A stretch of DNA of 64,000 bases from Pleurotus ostreatus/Saccharomyces cerevisiae fusant (Eukaryota > Opisthokonta), in assembly GCA_024196135.1 (NCBI GenBank), contig JAMQCK010000014.1, positions 1 through 64,000 on the forward strand, written 5' to 3'. The notes under the pieces are model-generated. The model was not told where the DNA came from and did not search any database. It was given only the letters and a program-made list of their open reading frames with translations. Positions 50,791 through 62,575 of the stretch are shown piece by piece; the first letter of the stretch is position 1, and each line of letters starts with the position of its first letter. Both the position numbers and the translations under genes were made by a program.

Positions 50791-52446
50791 ATGACGGCCC
50801 CCTCGCTCACGCTGGTCGCGCCCTTTGCGCCCTCGCTCTTTGACTCATGCCTGAGCGATTCGTTCCGTGCCATCGTCATGGACCAGTCGCATCCCGACGG
50901 GCCTGAACTCGCGCTCTTCATGCCGGACGTACCGTGCATGGAGACTTGGACGGAACCCGCGTTCGCGCCCTCTGCTTCCATATCGCTAACACTTGGAGGA
51001 GAGCAGCAGACGCTGGTATGGGTGGAAAGCAAGGCTGTCGACCAGTCCCTACTTGCTACATTGAATGCCGACATCGACATCGAGGCGCACCTCCGCCGCG
51101 AGCTCGCAGCCGTCGCAGAGACCCCCCTTGACCAAGAAGTACTCAGCAGCGACGTGTATACCGCTCCCCTCGACGTCATCTACCGCTCACGCTCTGCTAT
51201 CCTCGTCTCTGTCGATGACGCCGCCGCCCTCACAATCGACACCCTCCTCCCCCGCTACTGGAAGTCCACCATCATACCCAAGGACCCAGTCCCCTTCATC
51301 CCCGTCCCCTCAGAGGCCCTCGAGCACGTCAAGGAGGTCCTCGCCAACCTCAAGTTTGACCCCGTCATCGCGTCGACAGTGAACAGCATGTCCCTCCCAC
51401 AGATGATAAACGACATCCGGTTCCTGACGGGCGAGGACGGCAAGTCCGGAATCGTCTCGCGCCATTCGTTCTCAGAGGGATCGCGCACGGCTGCCGAGTG
51501 GCTCAAAGAGCGCGTCGAAGCAACTGGCGCGACTTGCGAGTTCAAGCAGTTCCTTCTCGGGTTTGCGGATAACGTCGTTTGGTACGTGCCTACTTTGCTT
51601 GGTGTATAGGCTCTTATACCGATCTCCATACAGCCGTTACACCTCCATCGTCCCCTCGAACAACACCGTCCTCATCAGCGCACACTACGACTCTCGGGGC
51701 TCCTTTGGTTCGCTGCGTGCCCCTGGCGCTGACGACGATGGCTCGGGCACCACGGGTCTCCTCGCTATCGCACGCGCCATCGGTCGCAAGAACATCCGCT
51801 TCCTCACCAACGTCGAGCTCGTCTTCTTCGCCGGCGAAGAGCAGGGCCTCCTGGGATCGCGTGCCTACGCGAAGGAGTTGCGCGACCTTGATGCCAACTT
51901 GACAATGGTGATCCAAGCGGACATGATTGCGTACCATGAACCGGGGGAGCCGCTGCAGTTGGGCTTGCCGGAGAGGTGAGTGGGGTGGTGGTGCGGTGCA
52001 CGGAAGCCGCGGGAGGAGGGAGTAAGGTGCTGACGATCCCCTCCAGCATCGGCAGTCCCGAGGTCGCTGGCCTCGTCGCGGAGGTTGCGTCGCTCTACGT
52101 CCCTGAGTTGACCGTCGGCACGACGCGCGCATGCTGCTCCGACCACCAGTCCTTCCACCAACTGGGTTTCCCTGCCACGCAAGTGTTCGAGCGCGCAGGT
52201 CCGAGTAAGTAGCCCTTTCTCCACCGCTTACCTTTCGTGCAAGGAATTGACGCGCCCCCCCCCCTAGTCATCGACCCGATGTACCACAACAGCGGGGACC
52301 TTAGCGATCGCGAAGGCTACGACTTCGACCAGCTGAAGGCTATCGCTATGGTCGAGGTGCGTCTTGACTTGCAATTACCTCTGAACCATTCACCGATGCA
52401 CCCCTAGTTCGCTACGCTCCTGCATGTTGCTGGATACGAGATTTGA
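50791..52446 (+). CDS. M28-family metallopeptidase (aminopeptidase-like)
   Basis: Di-zinc peptidase of the M28 family, which removes N-terminal residues from peptides. Zinc ligands and neighbours are visible in order: SAHYDSRGSFG (His, Asp), GADDDGSGTTG (Asp), FFAGEEQGLLGS (Glu), VIQADMIAY (Asp) and MYHNSGD (His). A long N-terminal part (LTLVAPFAPSLFDS..., AAEWLKERVEATGATCEFKQ) precedes the catalytic core, as in fungal members of this family. The ATG at 50791 is the first in frame; no clear signal peptide is seen, so the cellular site is open. About four introns are present. The gene is divergent from VAC14 across a very short promoter. Confidence 0.87.
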
Positions 52447-52713
52447 GGTGCCAGGGACGACGCTTGCGGGATAGAACTTCTGACGGAACATTCTTGGATG
52501 ACCAGCAATCGCCGTACGCGCCGCATACATAGACCGACCGGAATACAGCCAGCTTGTGATAATGTTACAACTGCAAATACATACATGGGCGCATTTGCGT
52601 GGGTTGAGTCCGTGCAGTGGAATTCTGTTGAGTACAACAACCGGTAGTTCTTCCGTTGCGTTGTAGCCCGATTGCGCTGAGGTACCGTCGCATTCAGCTA
52701 CCGTTCACTTCGG

Positions 52714-53755
52714 CTACCGCCCACCCTCGAGCTTTGATAAGCTATCCTCAAGCTGCCGAGCACGCTGGGCGTCCTTAGTGATGGACTCGAAGCTGAAGAA
52801 GCTGCTGCGCGAGTCCGGCCGTTCGCTCATATGCGGCTGGCTCGTTCGGGAGTGTTGGCTCTCAATACTAGAGCGCGCATACGCAGGCCGTTGGCTGCGT
52901 TGACTGTGCTGAGACGGAGGACGCTGGGCGCGCAAGCTTTCACGGAGGAAGCCGGAGAGCAGGAGGGTGCTGCCGCGCGTGTGACCGTATGCTGGCGGGG
53001 GCGGCGCTGCGATGATTTCGTCCTGTAGGAACGTCAGCTAAACATGCTTTGACAACGGCATTAACACACACCTCCACATCCCCAGTCCTCGCCCCGCTAT
53101 CCGCCACGACACTCGCATACGTGGGCAACGGCGGCCGATGCCACGGCGCAATCGGCAGCGAGCCGCCACCAAACCTGCCCCGCCTTCTCCCCCCATGCGC
53201 CACAGGCAGAATCTCCCCCGGGTGCTTATACGCCCACCGCTCCGCGCGCAGCGCAAACACGCGGCGCTCGAGCACGAGCACCTGCCCGAGCGTCGCGAGG
53301 CAGAACGCGACGTGCACGAACACCGTCGCGGAGCCCATGCCCTCGCCGGGGCGCGCGGCGACGAGCGCGCGGATGCGGATGGCGGTGATCGCCCAGCCGA
53401 CGATCGTGCCAATGAGCATGGCGGTCTGGACGGTGCAGAAGAAGAGTGTGCCGATGTGCATGCCGCCGAATTGCCGCTTGAGGAGGCCCTTGCGGGGTGG
53501 GTCGGGGAGGGAGGGGGAGGGGGAACGGACTGGTACGGGGGCGGAGGTGGCGTCGGCGGGCGTGTTGGAAGGGAGAGGGTCACGTTCGGCGGGGTGTGGG
53601 GGGGGGCGGGGAACGGCAGGCTCGGTGGTCGGTGTTGTGGGATTCAGCGCACCGTGAACGTCCTCCCTAAAGCCGATTTCGCCGCGCTTCGAGGGCAGCG
53701 GGCCCGCCTGCCCAGAGGCGACGGACGCGCCAGAAGATGAGCCTTCCTCAGCCAT
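52714..53755 (-). CDS. Unrecognised protein with two or three membrane segments
   Basis: I do not recognise a family. Two main exons give about 300 residues. After a Pro/Ser-rich N-terminus (MAEEGSSSGASVASGQAG...) come hydrophobic segments: MHIGTLFFCTVQTAMLIGTI followed by VGWAITAIRI, and ATVFVHVAFCLATLGQVLV. The tail is Ser/Arg/Gln-rich (QRPPSQHSQRSQRPAYAR, SFFSFESITKDAQRARQLED). The layout, two closely spaced helices and long disordered ends, suggests an ER or plasma-membrane protein. It converges on the M28 gene with 267 bp between stops. Confidence 0.65.
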
Positions 53756-54199
53756 GAATCGTGATGATATCGTTCGTGACTGCCGCCGGGTTTTCCTCGA
53801 CGACGAGAAAGGGACAAAGGACCGAGAAAAGACGGAGACGTTGCACCAGGCGAACGAAGGATGGTGCCAGACCACTGAAGCAGGGATAAAGAGAGGAGGA
53901 GGGGTGAGGAGGAGGGAGCCGGATCGACCAGGCTGCGGTCAAGAGACGACACAATCGCAGATCATTGGCGGGCAGCTTGCATCGTTGTCGCCAAGTCCCA
54001 GGGCAAGCGCGACCGTTGCTGATGGAATGCGTCCGCTGCGGCCCGGAACCGAGGTCGAACCGTGACATTCACGTGCGGGAGAGTGCAAGCACCCACAGGT
54101 TGAACCGGAAGACACGGCAAAGGCAGTGAACAATGATACATAGAGCACCCTTCGTCGATACATGTACACGATACAGAATTTGAACTACATGGATCATCC
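53756..54199. other. Intergenic between membrane-protein gene and GH3 gene
   Basis: Promoter of the membrane-protein gene and 3' flank of the glycosidase. No other feature is supported. Confidence 0.5.
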
Positions 54200-57100
54200 T
54201 CAAAGGCCCGTCCAGGTGAAGGTCTTCGCCAACTCAGCCTCGCCCTTCAGCTTGATATCCGCCGAGCTCGCGCCCACCCAAATCCCAAACTTCCCCATCT
54301 CCGCCACCCATGCCGCCTTCCGCTCGTCATAGTAGCTGAACGCGTCCTTATCCAGCGCCACCGTCGCCGTCTTCGTCTCGCCCGGCTGGAGCGCCACCTT
54401 CGTGAAGCCCTTGAGCTCCTTCGCAGGCCGGGGTGCAGTCGACTCCGGGTCCGTCACGTAGACCTGCGCGACCTCGCGGCCAGCAATGCTGCTGGTGTTC
54501 TTGATCTTGAAGGTGACGGTCAGGTCGCCGGTGTCGGAGAGCGGCGAGAGGGAGAGGTCGGAGTATTCGAAGGACGAGTAGGTGATGCCGTAGCCGAAGG
54601 GGAATAGAGGCGCAAGGTCGCGTTTCTCAAAGCCGCGGTATCCGACGTAGATGCCCTATGATGAATATGATATGAGCACGATGTTCGCCAACGATAAGAA
54701 TAGAGGGCGTACCTCGTTGTAGAGCACCCGGCCAGGGGTCTCTCCCTGGTTGCCGAAGAAGAGGTGTGAGGGGTTGTCCTCAAGACGTTTCCTGCCTGCA
54801 CGTTAGCATAGAGCTCAGGCGGGCGGATTAACAATATCGTACGGGAAGGTCAGCGCCAACTTTCCAGAAGGGTTGACATTGCCGAACAGCACGTCCGCCA
54901 ACCCCGTGCCGACTTCGTTTCCTCCGTAGAACGCCTGGTAGAGCTTTAGCCGCGAATTGACTTGGCTCAGGGATTAATCTCACCTGCAGCAAAGTGTGCG
55001 CCTCGTCAACCCACGGCATCTCGACCGGCGTGCCCGACTGGTTGACCACAACAGTGTTGGGATTGGCCTTTAGAACCTCGGAAACCAGACGGTTGGTAAG
55101 GCCAGGAAGCTTCATATCCGGACGGTCGAAGCCCTCGCTTTCCCAGCTGTCAAATATTCAGTATTGCCTCCTTCCTACTCAAACTACTCGACTCACTCAT
55201 GATTCAGGCCAATGATCAAGAGCGCAACTGACAAACCCCATCAGCAACCACACCCTCCCACCTCACCAAATCACCCCCACTCACCATCCGACTCCCTCGC
55301 CACCTCCACCGCCTCCCTAATCGCCTCCTCCGCATCCGTCGACGGCATCGCGCCCGACCTAATCCCCCCATAGCACTCAAACGGAGAGCTCCTCGCCTGG
55401 AAATCCGCGCTATTGATCCTGATCTCCAAATCGTACGTCTGCCCGGCCTTGAGGCCCTTGACAGTGCGCTTGACGTCGACGGTGCCGAGCCCGAAGAACG
55501 CCTCGCCGAGCTCGGGGTTGGTGGAGAGGTCGATGACGAGCTTGCCGTCGAGGAAGAGATTCCCGCGGCCGGCGAGGTTGAGGCCGAAGTCCCAGTCGCC
55601 GGATTCGTCGGGGGTGAATTTGGTGCTGAACTGGAGGGGTGTGTTAGGACTTGTTCGTTGGCGGACGAGGTGAGGAAAGAAGCTTACTCGAATCCAGCAC
55701 TTGTAGTTAACTTTCGACGCGTCCTGGGGCAGTGATTAGCAGCCACCCAGACTAAGACCACGCTTTCACACTCACAATCCCATCCATAAGGAAGCACGTC
55801 GTACTCTTCGTCGGCGTGCTCCACACCGCCGGCTTCACGCTTGAGGCCAAATTCGCCTGCACCGACGTAAAATCCTCCGACGGCTCCTCATTCCAAAACT
55901 CCACCAACGCGCCTGGCTCCCCATTCGCCTGCTTGATATACCCATCCAGCAACGGCAAATACTTATGGCTCGTCGCCCCGATCTTGTACCGCACCTCCGC
56001 CCCAATCTTCTTCGCCTCGCCCTCGATGCCCTCGAGCGGGGAGATGGTGTACGTGGAGAGTAGCCGCGCGGACCCGCCGCCGGAGGTCATGGCGTACTTG
56101 GCATTGGGACCAATGACGGCGATGGATTTTGTGGACGGCTTGAGTGGGAGGACGCCCTTGTCGTTCTTGAGGAGGACGGTGGCGTCGGCGGAGGCGCGGC
56201 GGAGGAGGGCGCGGACTTCGGGGGTGTCGAGACCTTCTTCGGGACCGTCGAAGGGTATGCCGGAGGCGTAGGCGCGCTTGAGGAGGCCGAGGATCTGCAG
56301 TCAAGTCCTTCAGTACAGCGGTGCAACAATTAGTAGAGAGAACCCACATTGCGGACGCAGAAGTCAAGGTCGCTGACGTCGAGCTTGCCGCCTGCCATCG
56401 CGCGTTCGACGGCGCGCCCTCGCATAGCAGTCGGCCCACTGAAGGCAGGAATCAGTCAATACGAACGCATATCCCCAATATGATTTACGTACGGCATCTC
56501 AAGATCAAGACCGGCCTTGATACTTTCAGTGGTCGAGTACACGCCAATCCAGTCACTCATGATCAGGCCTTCAAGAGGTTGAGCAAGCGAGTGAAGCCTA
56601 GCAGAAAAGAAATATACCATTGAAGCCCCATTCCTGAGGACATGTCAGCGACGACTAAAGATATTGAGAACCCGCAAGCTCACCTTGCGAAGTACGTCGT
56701 TCAGGAGGCGCTTGTCTTCAGACACATGCAGGCCATTGACACGGTTGTACCTTGGAGCAGAGAGCTCTCAGTCAACACACTCTAATGACATGTGCGCGCA
56801 CTCACGAAGACATGAAAGCCCATGGGTTCCCCTTCTTGAGCGCGATCTGGAAGGGCTTCAAGTAGATCTCGCGCAGTGCGCGCTCGCTAACGTCGGCTGA
56901 CTACAAGTTAGACGACGTCCAGATTGATATTGAATGCTTGTCGACACGTACCGCTAATGGAGAATCTGACAAGTCATTTTAATACGAGCGCGACAGAAAG
57001 CACAGAGACGCAGAGACTGACCTCTCAAACTCCTGGTCATTCGCAACAAAGTGCTTGATAGTAGCGCTGACGCCCTTCGACTGAAGGCCATTGATGTATG

Positions 57101-57707
57101 CGGCAGCAATCGTGCCGTTCAGAACCGGGTCCTCGGAGAAGCTCTCGAAGCCGCGACCGCCAAGAGGGGAGCGCTGGGTATTGACGGTGGGCCCGAGAAG
57201 GATATGGCAGCCTGGCGTCATCAGTGGGTGTGTTGCCGTGGCAGAACGGAGGGACACATGCCTTTGGCACGGCATTCGTTGGCCAGCGCCTTGCCTACTT
57301 CTTCAGCGAGGTCGACGTCGAAGGAGGAGCCGAGGCCAGTGGAGGAAGGGAACGCGCTAGAGGGGACGCCATTGAAGACTGTCGACGTATGCTCAGATCT
57401 CGATGTTCGCGCTTTTGTGTAGGATCAACTCACATTGGGTACCGCGTACACCGTTGGGACCTATGTGTATGCAATGAGCCAAGGATGCGTGCATATACGC
57501 GACGCGGATACGCACCATCACTCATACGCATAGAAGGTATGCCCACCTCCGGGACAGGCTCTGTGTGCCACCATCCCTAAAGGGTATGTGTTGGGCAACA
57601 TCACTTGTGATCGCACGGGTACTCACCTTGCCACAGAGCAGCTTCACCTTCTGCGAGACAGAAAGCTTGGAGATAACTTCATCGATGTCGAAATCGGGTG
57701 GGAGCAT
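54200..57707 (-). CDS. Beta-glucosidase, glycoside hydrolase family 3, intracellular type
   Basis: GH3 enzyme that releases glucose from the non-reducing end of beta-glucosides such as cellobiose. Domains: the N-terminal TIM barrel with [43 protein letters not shown] and the nucleophile in IMSDWIG; the alpha/beta domain with [12 protein letters not shown] and [18 protein letters not shown]; an inserted PA14-like domain ([16 protein letters not shown] then [15 protein letters not shown]); then [20 protein letters not shown] and the C-terminal fibronectin-like domain [20 protein letters not shown]. The ATG at 57707 opens [15 protein letters not shown] with no signal peptide, so the enzyme is likely cytosolic, acting on imported disaccharides. 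About a dozen introns are present. A minus-strand TATAAA lies at 57788-57793. Confidence 0.9.
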
Positions 57708-58193
57708 AGCTGCAGAAGGGTCGTCGAGCGTGCGTGAGAGGTCGCAAAAGGAGGAGCTCCCGTGAGCGTCGCGCGACCAGCCGGTACTTTATAACGTATA
57801 CTGGGGCTCGGGGTAAGTTCGGATTTGCAAAGGGAGCCCCTCGCGGGGAGTTCTTCCTCCTGACCGTTATCCTGTCTGAAAGTCCGGGGATGCCTGCGCT
57901 CTGGGCGTGCGACGAGCGGCTAAACGATTCGAAAGGTGCGAAATCGCGGCTCTCATGAGGGCGAGAGGGAAGGGGAGATGTGGGGAAACGGGACGCGTCC
58001 CTGGTTATTGTTCCAGAATTGATTGCCGCGGGGTGTGCAAGTCCGCCACGTGGCCGAGATCGAATCGGGCACTCATCTTCATCCAGCGACCTTCAGCCGA
58101 ATCCAGCCCAAGACGGCCATTTCCTGCGTGGACCCACATACCACAAATTCTGCATACATATACCCAAACAACTTCTGCACAAACTACGTCTCC
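57708..58193. promoter_or_regulatory. Divergent promoter, GH3 and RING genes
   Basis: 486 bp between two divergent starts. TATAAA on the minus strand at 57788-57793 is about 81 bp upstream of the GH3 ATG. A GCGGGG, the shape of a CreA/Mig1 site (SYGGRG), is near 57846; this is suggestive only. Confidence 0.45.
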
Positions 58194-59748
58194 ATGGTCG
58201 CCCGAAGCTCTACAAAGTGCGACCCTCGCTCAAGCTCCTCATTTACGGGCGTCTAACTTGAGTTCGGTCCACAGAGGCAAGAAACGCACTAGAGACCATC
58301 CTGTTGCCGTACATCATAGCGACAGCACTTCGTCGTTGTCTCCTGCTCCGTCTGACCCTCCTCCGGTCAAGAAACGTGCGTTGCTGGTCTGGAGAGGCGA
58401 GTACGACTCTTACTGAGATAGGGCCCACCCAGCGAAGCGTGCAGAAACGCGCCCATGCCCCGTATGCAGCGAATTGATACCCCTGCGCCTCATGGGCAAA
58501 CACTTGGAGCTTGAATCCGAACGCGTAGACGAAATCATCGCCAACGTCGGTTCTCCCGAAGTCTACCAGGACGACCGCGAGGAGGGGTGAGTCATCACTT
58601 TTTCGACAACCTTCATCACTCCTACTGATGACTGTGAAAGCCCCAGCAACGCGAGCCGACGCTCTGCGATACGTGCTAGGAAGTCCTTCTCTTCCGCTAG
58701 CGCGCGAGATCCTTCGGACCCACTCTATCAGGGCGAGAAGGCAATACAGAGCATTAGGCGGCGGCGCAAACAACGCCACGCCAAACTCAAGGATATGGTG
58801 CGCGAAGAGGACGAGGACGCGAGACCTGTACGAAGCATGACGGCTGGCCGCAACGAAATTGTCTGCCCGGTCTGCTCCACGACAGTCCGTGGCGACCAGG
58901 ATGTCCTCGACGCGCATGTGGACGCATGCGTGGCGAACGAGAGCAGACGAATAGAGGAGGAGCGTCAGCGCGAATTTGCGCAGCGGGCAGCCGAAGAGGC
59001 CGTCTGGCAAGATACTAGCGACGCAGAGCACATAGGACATGTTGGCGATGTACGAGGTCTGTGTCGCTCATCTCCATTCCCTCTTATACAGCGTGCTTAT
59101 CTTCCTTCGCAGGAACCGGCTTCCACACCCGGAACGAAGACGAACAGGACATCGACGAAGACATCGACGTCGACGGCGACGATGCAGAAATTTTCGGCGC
59201 CCCCCAATTCAACGAGGGCGACATCGTCCCCGTCCAGCCCCCACAAGCCGACGCCGACGAGAACGTCGAGATCGACATCGAGGGAGATGACCTGAACTCG
59301 GACCACCGGACGCTGCGGGACCTGATAGCTGATGGCAAGGTCGTTCAGCGCTCCGCCGTCGAGAATGCGAAGGCGGAGATGGAGCAGGTTATGGGCGTTG
59401 GGGACGCGGATAGGATCGACCTGGCGATTCTGGCTGCGAAGCGGAAGGGGGACAAAAAGGCGCTTATCGTGGCGTTGCAGGAGAAGATCGACCTCTTGGT
59501 AAGCTTATTCTATTGCGCTACAATATTCGCATGCTGATCCATGCTCTTAGGAATCTGCCCGCATCTCATCTTCGACATCCTTGCTCTGTCGAATATGTCT
59601 GGACCCCTACAACGAGCCGACAGTATCTACCGGCTGCTGGCACACCTGCTGTCGCGAATGCTGGCTGCGTTGTCTTGGCTCAACCAAGTTGTGCCCCATC
59701 TGCAAGCGCATAACTGCGGCGGCTGATCTGAGGCGAGTGTACTTGTAG
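58194..59748 (+). CDS. RING-type E3 ubiquitin ligase, RNF220-like
   Basis: The C-terminus LCRICLDPYNEPTVSTGCWH, then TCCRECWLRCLGSTKLCPIC and ending DLRRVYL, follows the RING of animal RNF220 closely, including the CWH and DLRR tail. Upstream are two small zinc-finger-like units, CPVCSELIPLRLMGKHLELE and CPVCSTTVRGDQDVLDAHVD with a final AC, the second like a UBZ ubiquitin-binding finger, plus an acidic central linker. RING ligases transfer ubiquitin from E2 to substrates. ATG 58194 starts MVARSSTK and joins GKKRTRDHP by a 58-nt intron; an in-frame TGA at 58414-58416 is removed by a 57-nt GTGCGT...CCCAG intron. About 350 residues. Confidence 0.85.
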
Positions 59749-60434
59749 GACCGTACCTACAGGACAATCGATACCCGAGAAGATACTTCTTTTTCATCTA
59801 CTGCATCTATTCGTGCTTTGCTGTATTTTGCATCTAATAATGTATCGCTGTTTGCCGCGGATTGGCTCGGGGGAGGGTAGGGGGAGGCAAAAATGATTTG
59901 TCGGCAAATGCCGGCTGAAGTTGTGGGTCCAACAACGAGTTGCTTCCCACGGATGAACATGTGCGGGCACAACTATTCGCAGCACGAGCCTGCTTACCAG
60001 CAAAGTCTTGGCTACAAGACGTGCGTGATTTCCCCGTACCTGGCTTCTCTGTGTTCTCTGTCTTCCTCGCCAGATGTCCTTCGGCGATAGCTAGCGCTAC
60101 GTCATATCGTACCCTTTTCGCGATGTCTTCTCATTCTGAAGTAGCGCAAGAGGCGCGACGATCGGACGCACCCAGTCCCTGATGAGCAGGCATACTTGTC
60201 GTGGAGACGTCATGCTTGGCGTAGGCAGATAGGGAGAGACAGCATGCTCGTTCAATGCCCGCAACCGCTGACGGACAATGCTCGTCGCGCGCCTCGGACT
60301 GTACTCGGAAAACATACGCAAGAGCCACTGACTGGCAGGCCCGAGCGGTGCGTCTCCACTGGCGACGAGAGCCCCGAGCCACAGATAGAGATGAGATAGA
60401 CGATAGCCTCGAAAATTATCTGTCTATCTCCTGG
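59749..60434. other. Intergenic, convergent 3' flanks
   Basis: 686 bp between the stop of the RING gene and the stop of the SET gene. No RNA gene, repeat or coding pattern is seen. Confidence 0.5.
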
Positions 60435-61980
60435 TTACGCGCCTTCCTCTCCCTCGTCGAAGACCAACTCAATGCCTTGCTCCTTTGCGGCGGCGATGGC
60501 CTCTTGCTCCTGCTTCTCGGCGAATGCGTGGAGGCTTTGAAGGATCTCGCGTTGTCCTGGAAGCGACGGGGCATTAGAAGGATTGGATGTTAGGTGCATT
60601 GGACGGTGTTGAAAATGTTGAAGATAGAAACAAGGTCATCCAAAGTCATCCATTGGGTACCACAATCCACTCACCATCGACATAGTGCTTGAGCATCACC
60701 GCAACCTCAGGACGTAGTGCCCGCGCTGCCGTCGCATCAGGCAGAGCTTGCAGCTTCTGCTCCACCATGTCCATCAGCATCTCCGCCGCCTCTAGGCGAT
60801 CTTCGAATGTCGCCTCCCCATCCCCTGTGGCAACGCTCGCCAGTATGCGCCGCCACAGCCGCTCGTACTCCTCATTCCACCGCAAGCCGATCTCCCAGGA
60901 TTCCCCGCCGCCCCCGAGCTTCAGCACGATCGTGTCGTCCGGGTTGTCCTCCAGGGTGAAGCCGTACCCGAGGATGAGCTCCGCATTCGGCTTCGCGCCA
61001 TAGTTGTTGAAGATCTCCGCGCCGGCGGGCGTTTCTGTCAAGGGCACGACCGCGACAAAAGGCGGAGCATCGGCAGGAACGCGCTCATTTACAACAACGG
61101 GACGCTGTCCGACTGGGCGCGTCTCGACGAGCCACGTTACTGGGCGCGCGCGGTAGTGATTAAGGCTGTCGACGCCCGGGATGAGAACCGGCTCTGTTTT
61201 CGAAGAGACCTGCAGAGAAGGGTTCTCTTCCAGCATGCTCGACGGGAAGGCCCGTGACGTATAGTGGGTAGTAGACGCCGCGAAGAGGTCCCTGAATATT
61301 GATAGAGGATTAGTCCATGGGCGCTCGGAGAGTTGAACTTCGGCCATACCAGGTCAGCAAATCCGCAAGCTCGGGCTTGCAAGTCCGCAGAAGATCTCGG
61401 CACTTCTGCCATTCAGCCTCGAGCAATCGTCGTCGATCGATTGTCGCGCCATAGAGGTTGGTACCCCTGAAGGCGGCGAGCTCGTCCTCGGTGAAATGGA
61501 TCGCTGCTCGGAGCGTGCTGGTGGGTGGGAGTAGGTCCACGTATGGCCGATGCGACAGCGTGGGGTTACTGCAATAATCGTATCGTCATAAAGAACAGTT
61601 GATAGAAGCCACTCACTCAGGTAGCAATGGATGCAAAGAGAGGTATAGCCCGATCGATTGACGTTCAGACCAGTTTTCACTTGCCTGCCTTCCCGCATTT
61701 GTCAGACCCAAAGCGATCACGACGCTTTCGCGCGCCTTCTGAGGAGTGACGATAAGGTCTATGGGACACCATACGACCGGCTCGCTGGCAGGGATGTCAT
61801 GTAGGGCGACTGCATTGATTCCCTTTGTCTCTACGACTTGTCAGCAGGGCTTCGGGAAGGATGTGATGGTGACTGACCTGAGTCGTCTGACACGAGCCTC
61901 ACTGATGGATGAAACCCTCCACCATGGCTCTGCAGCCAATTTTTGAGGTTGACGGCCTTGGGAGATTCTGTCAAGTCCAT
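60435..61980 (-). CDS. SET-domain protein lysine methyltransferase (RKM1/SETD6-like)
   Basis: SET enzymes of this class use S-adenosylmethionine to methylate lysines, mostly on ribosomal or other non-histone proteins. The protein is about 440 residues. It begins MDLTESPKAVNLKNWLQSHG, with ETKGINAVALHDIPASEPVV-like SET N-terminal sequence, an iSET insert (LLPPTSTLRAAIHFTEDELA), then the core IPGVDSLNHYRARPVTW (Asn-His motif) and EIFNNYGAKPNAELILGYGF, where the Tyr after NN lies in the catalytic site. The C-terminal helical Rubis-like domain ends AAAKEQGIELVFDEGEEGA. Seven or so introns were fitted, including a final small exon that ends at 60435-60437. The ATG at 61980 is the first in frame. 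Confidence 0.87.
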
Positions 61981-62575
61981 TGTTGTATCGCATTTGGCAA
62001 TTCCATTGTATTTCGAGCGAGTGGGAAGTTCCGGGGAAAGAGGAGAACTCCATGTTGCTCCCGCGGGGCACGCTACTTGCTCCGCACGCTCGGCTTCTCT
62101 GTTGATCGTTCTATTGAGACATAATCGCGCCTGGGCACTTGTCCCAGATTCCGTGTCAGAGCCGTTGAGAGCCTACAGCGGTCCATTGCCGAAGTCCGCC
62201 CGTGGTTGCTCCTCGCGACGTCGACCCCTGGCCGCTGTCCAGACCTTCGCGCGTCGAGCAGCATATCCTCTGGATATTCCTCCATGTCCTCCAGCCTCGG
62301 AGAACGTTCAGTGTAGACGACTTGGCCGTCGGGAAGAAGCAAGGGGTCATCCTCCCTGCCGACCCGGGCGCACGCAATACGTACTCGGACATCAGCGCAC
62401 GCACTCTATTGACCCTGCCCATTCAACGGAGATTCTAACGCTCAGCTGACACCCCGCCGGTGAATTCCCCACCTCGACCGCCTTACGGGCCCTTTCTCTC
62501 GCCCATAAAAGTTGCGCGCCCTCCCACCGACGTTCCTCTGTTCTCTCAACGCACACGATCGAGTACACGAACGCT
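61981..62575. promoter_or_regulatory. Divergent promoter, SET and sugar-porter genes
   Basis: CATAAAA at 62504-62510 is about 66 bp upstream of the transporter ATG and may be its TATA element. Nothing else in the 595 bp is supported. Confidence 0.45.

Noticed and set aside
58414..58416. In-frame TGA in the RNF220-like gene
   Set aside because: It is removed by a 57-nt intron with donor GTGCGT and acceptor CCCAG that keeps the frame.
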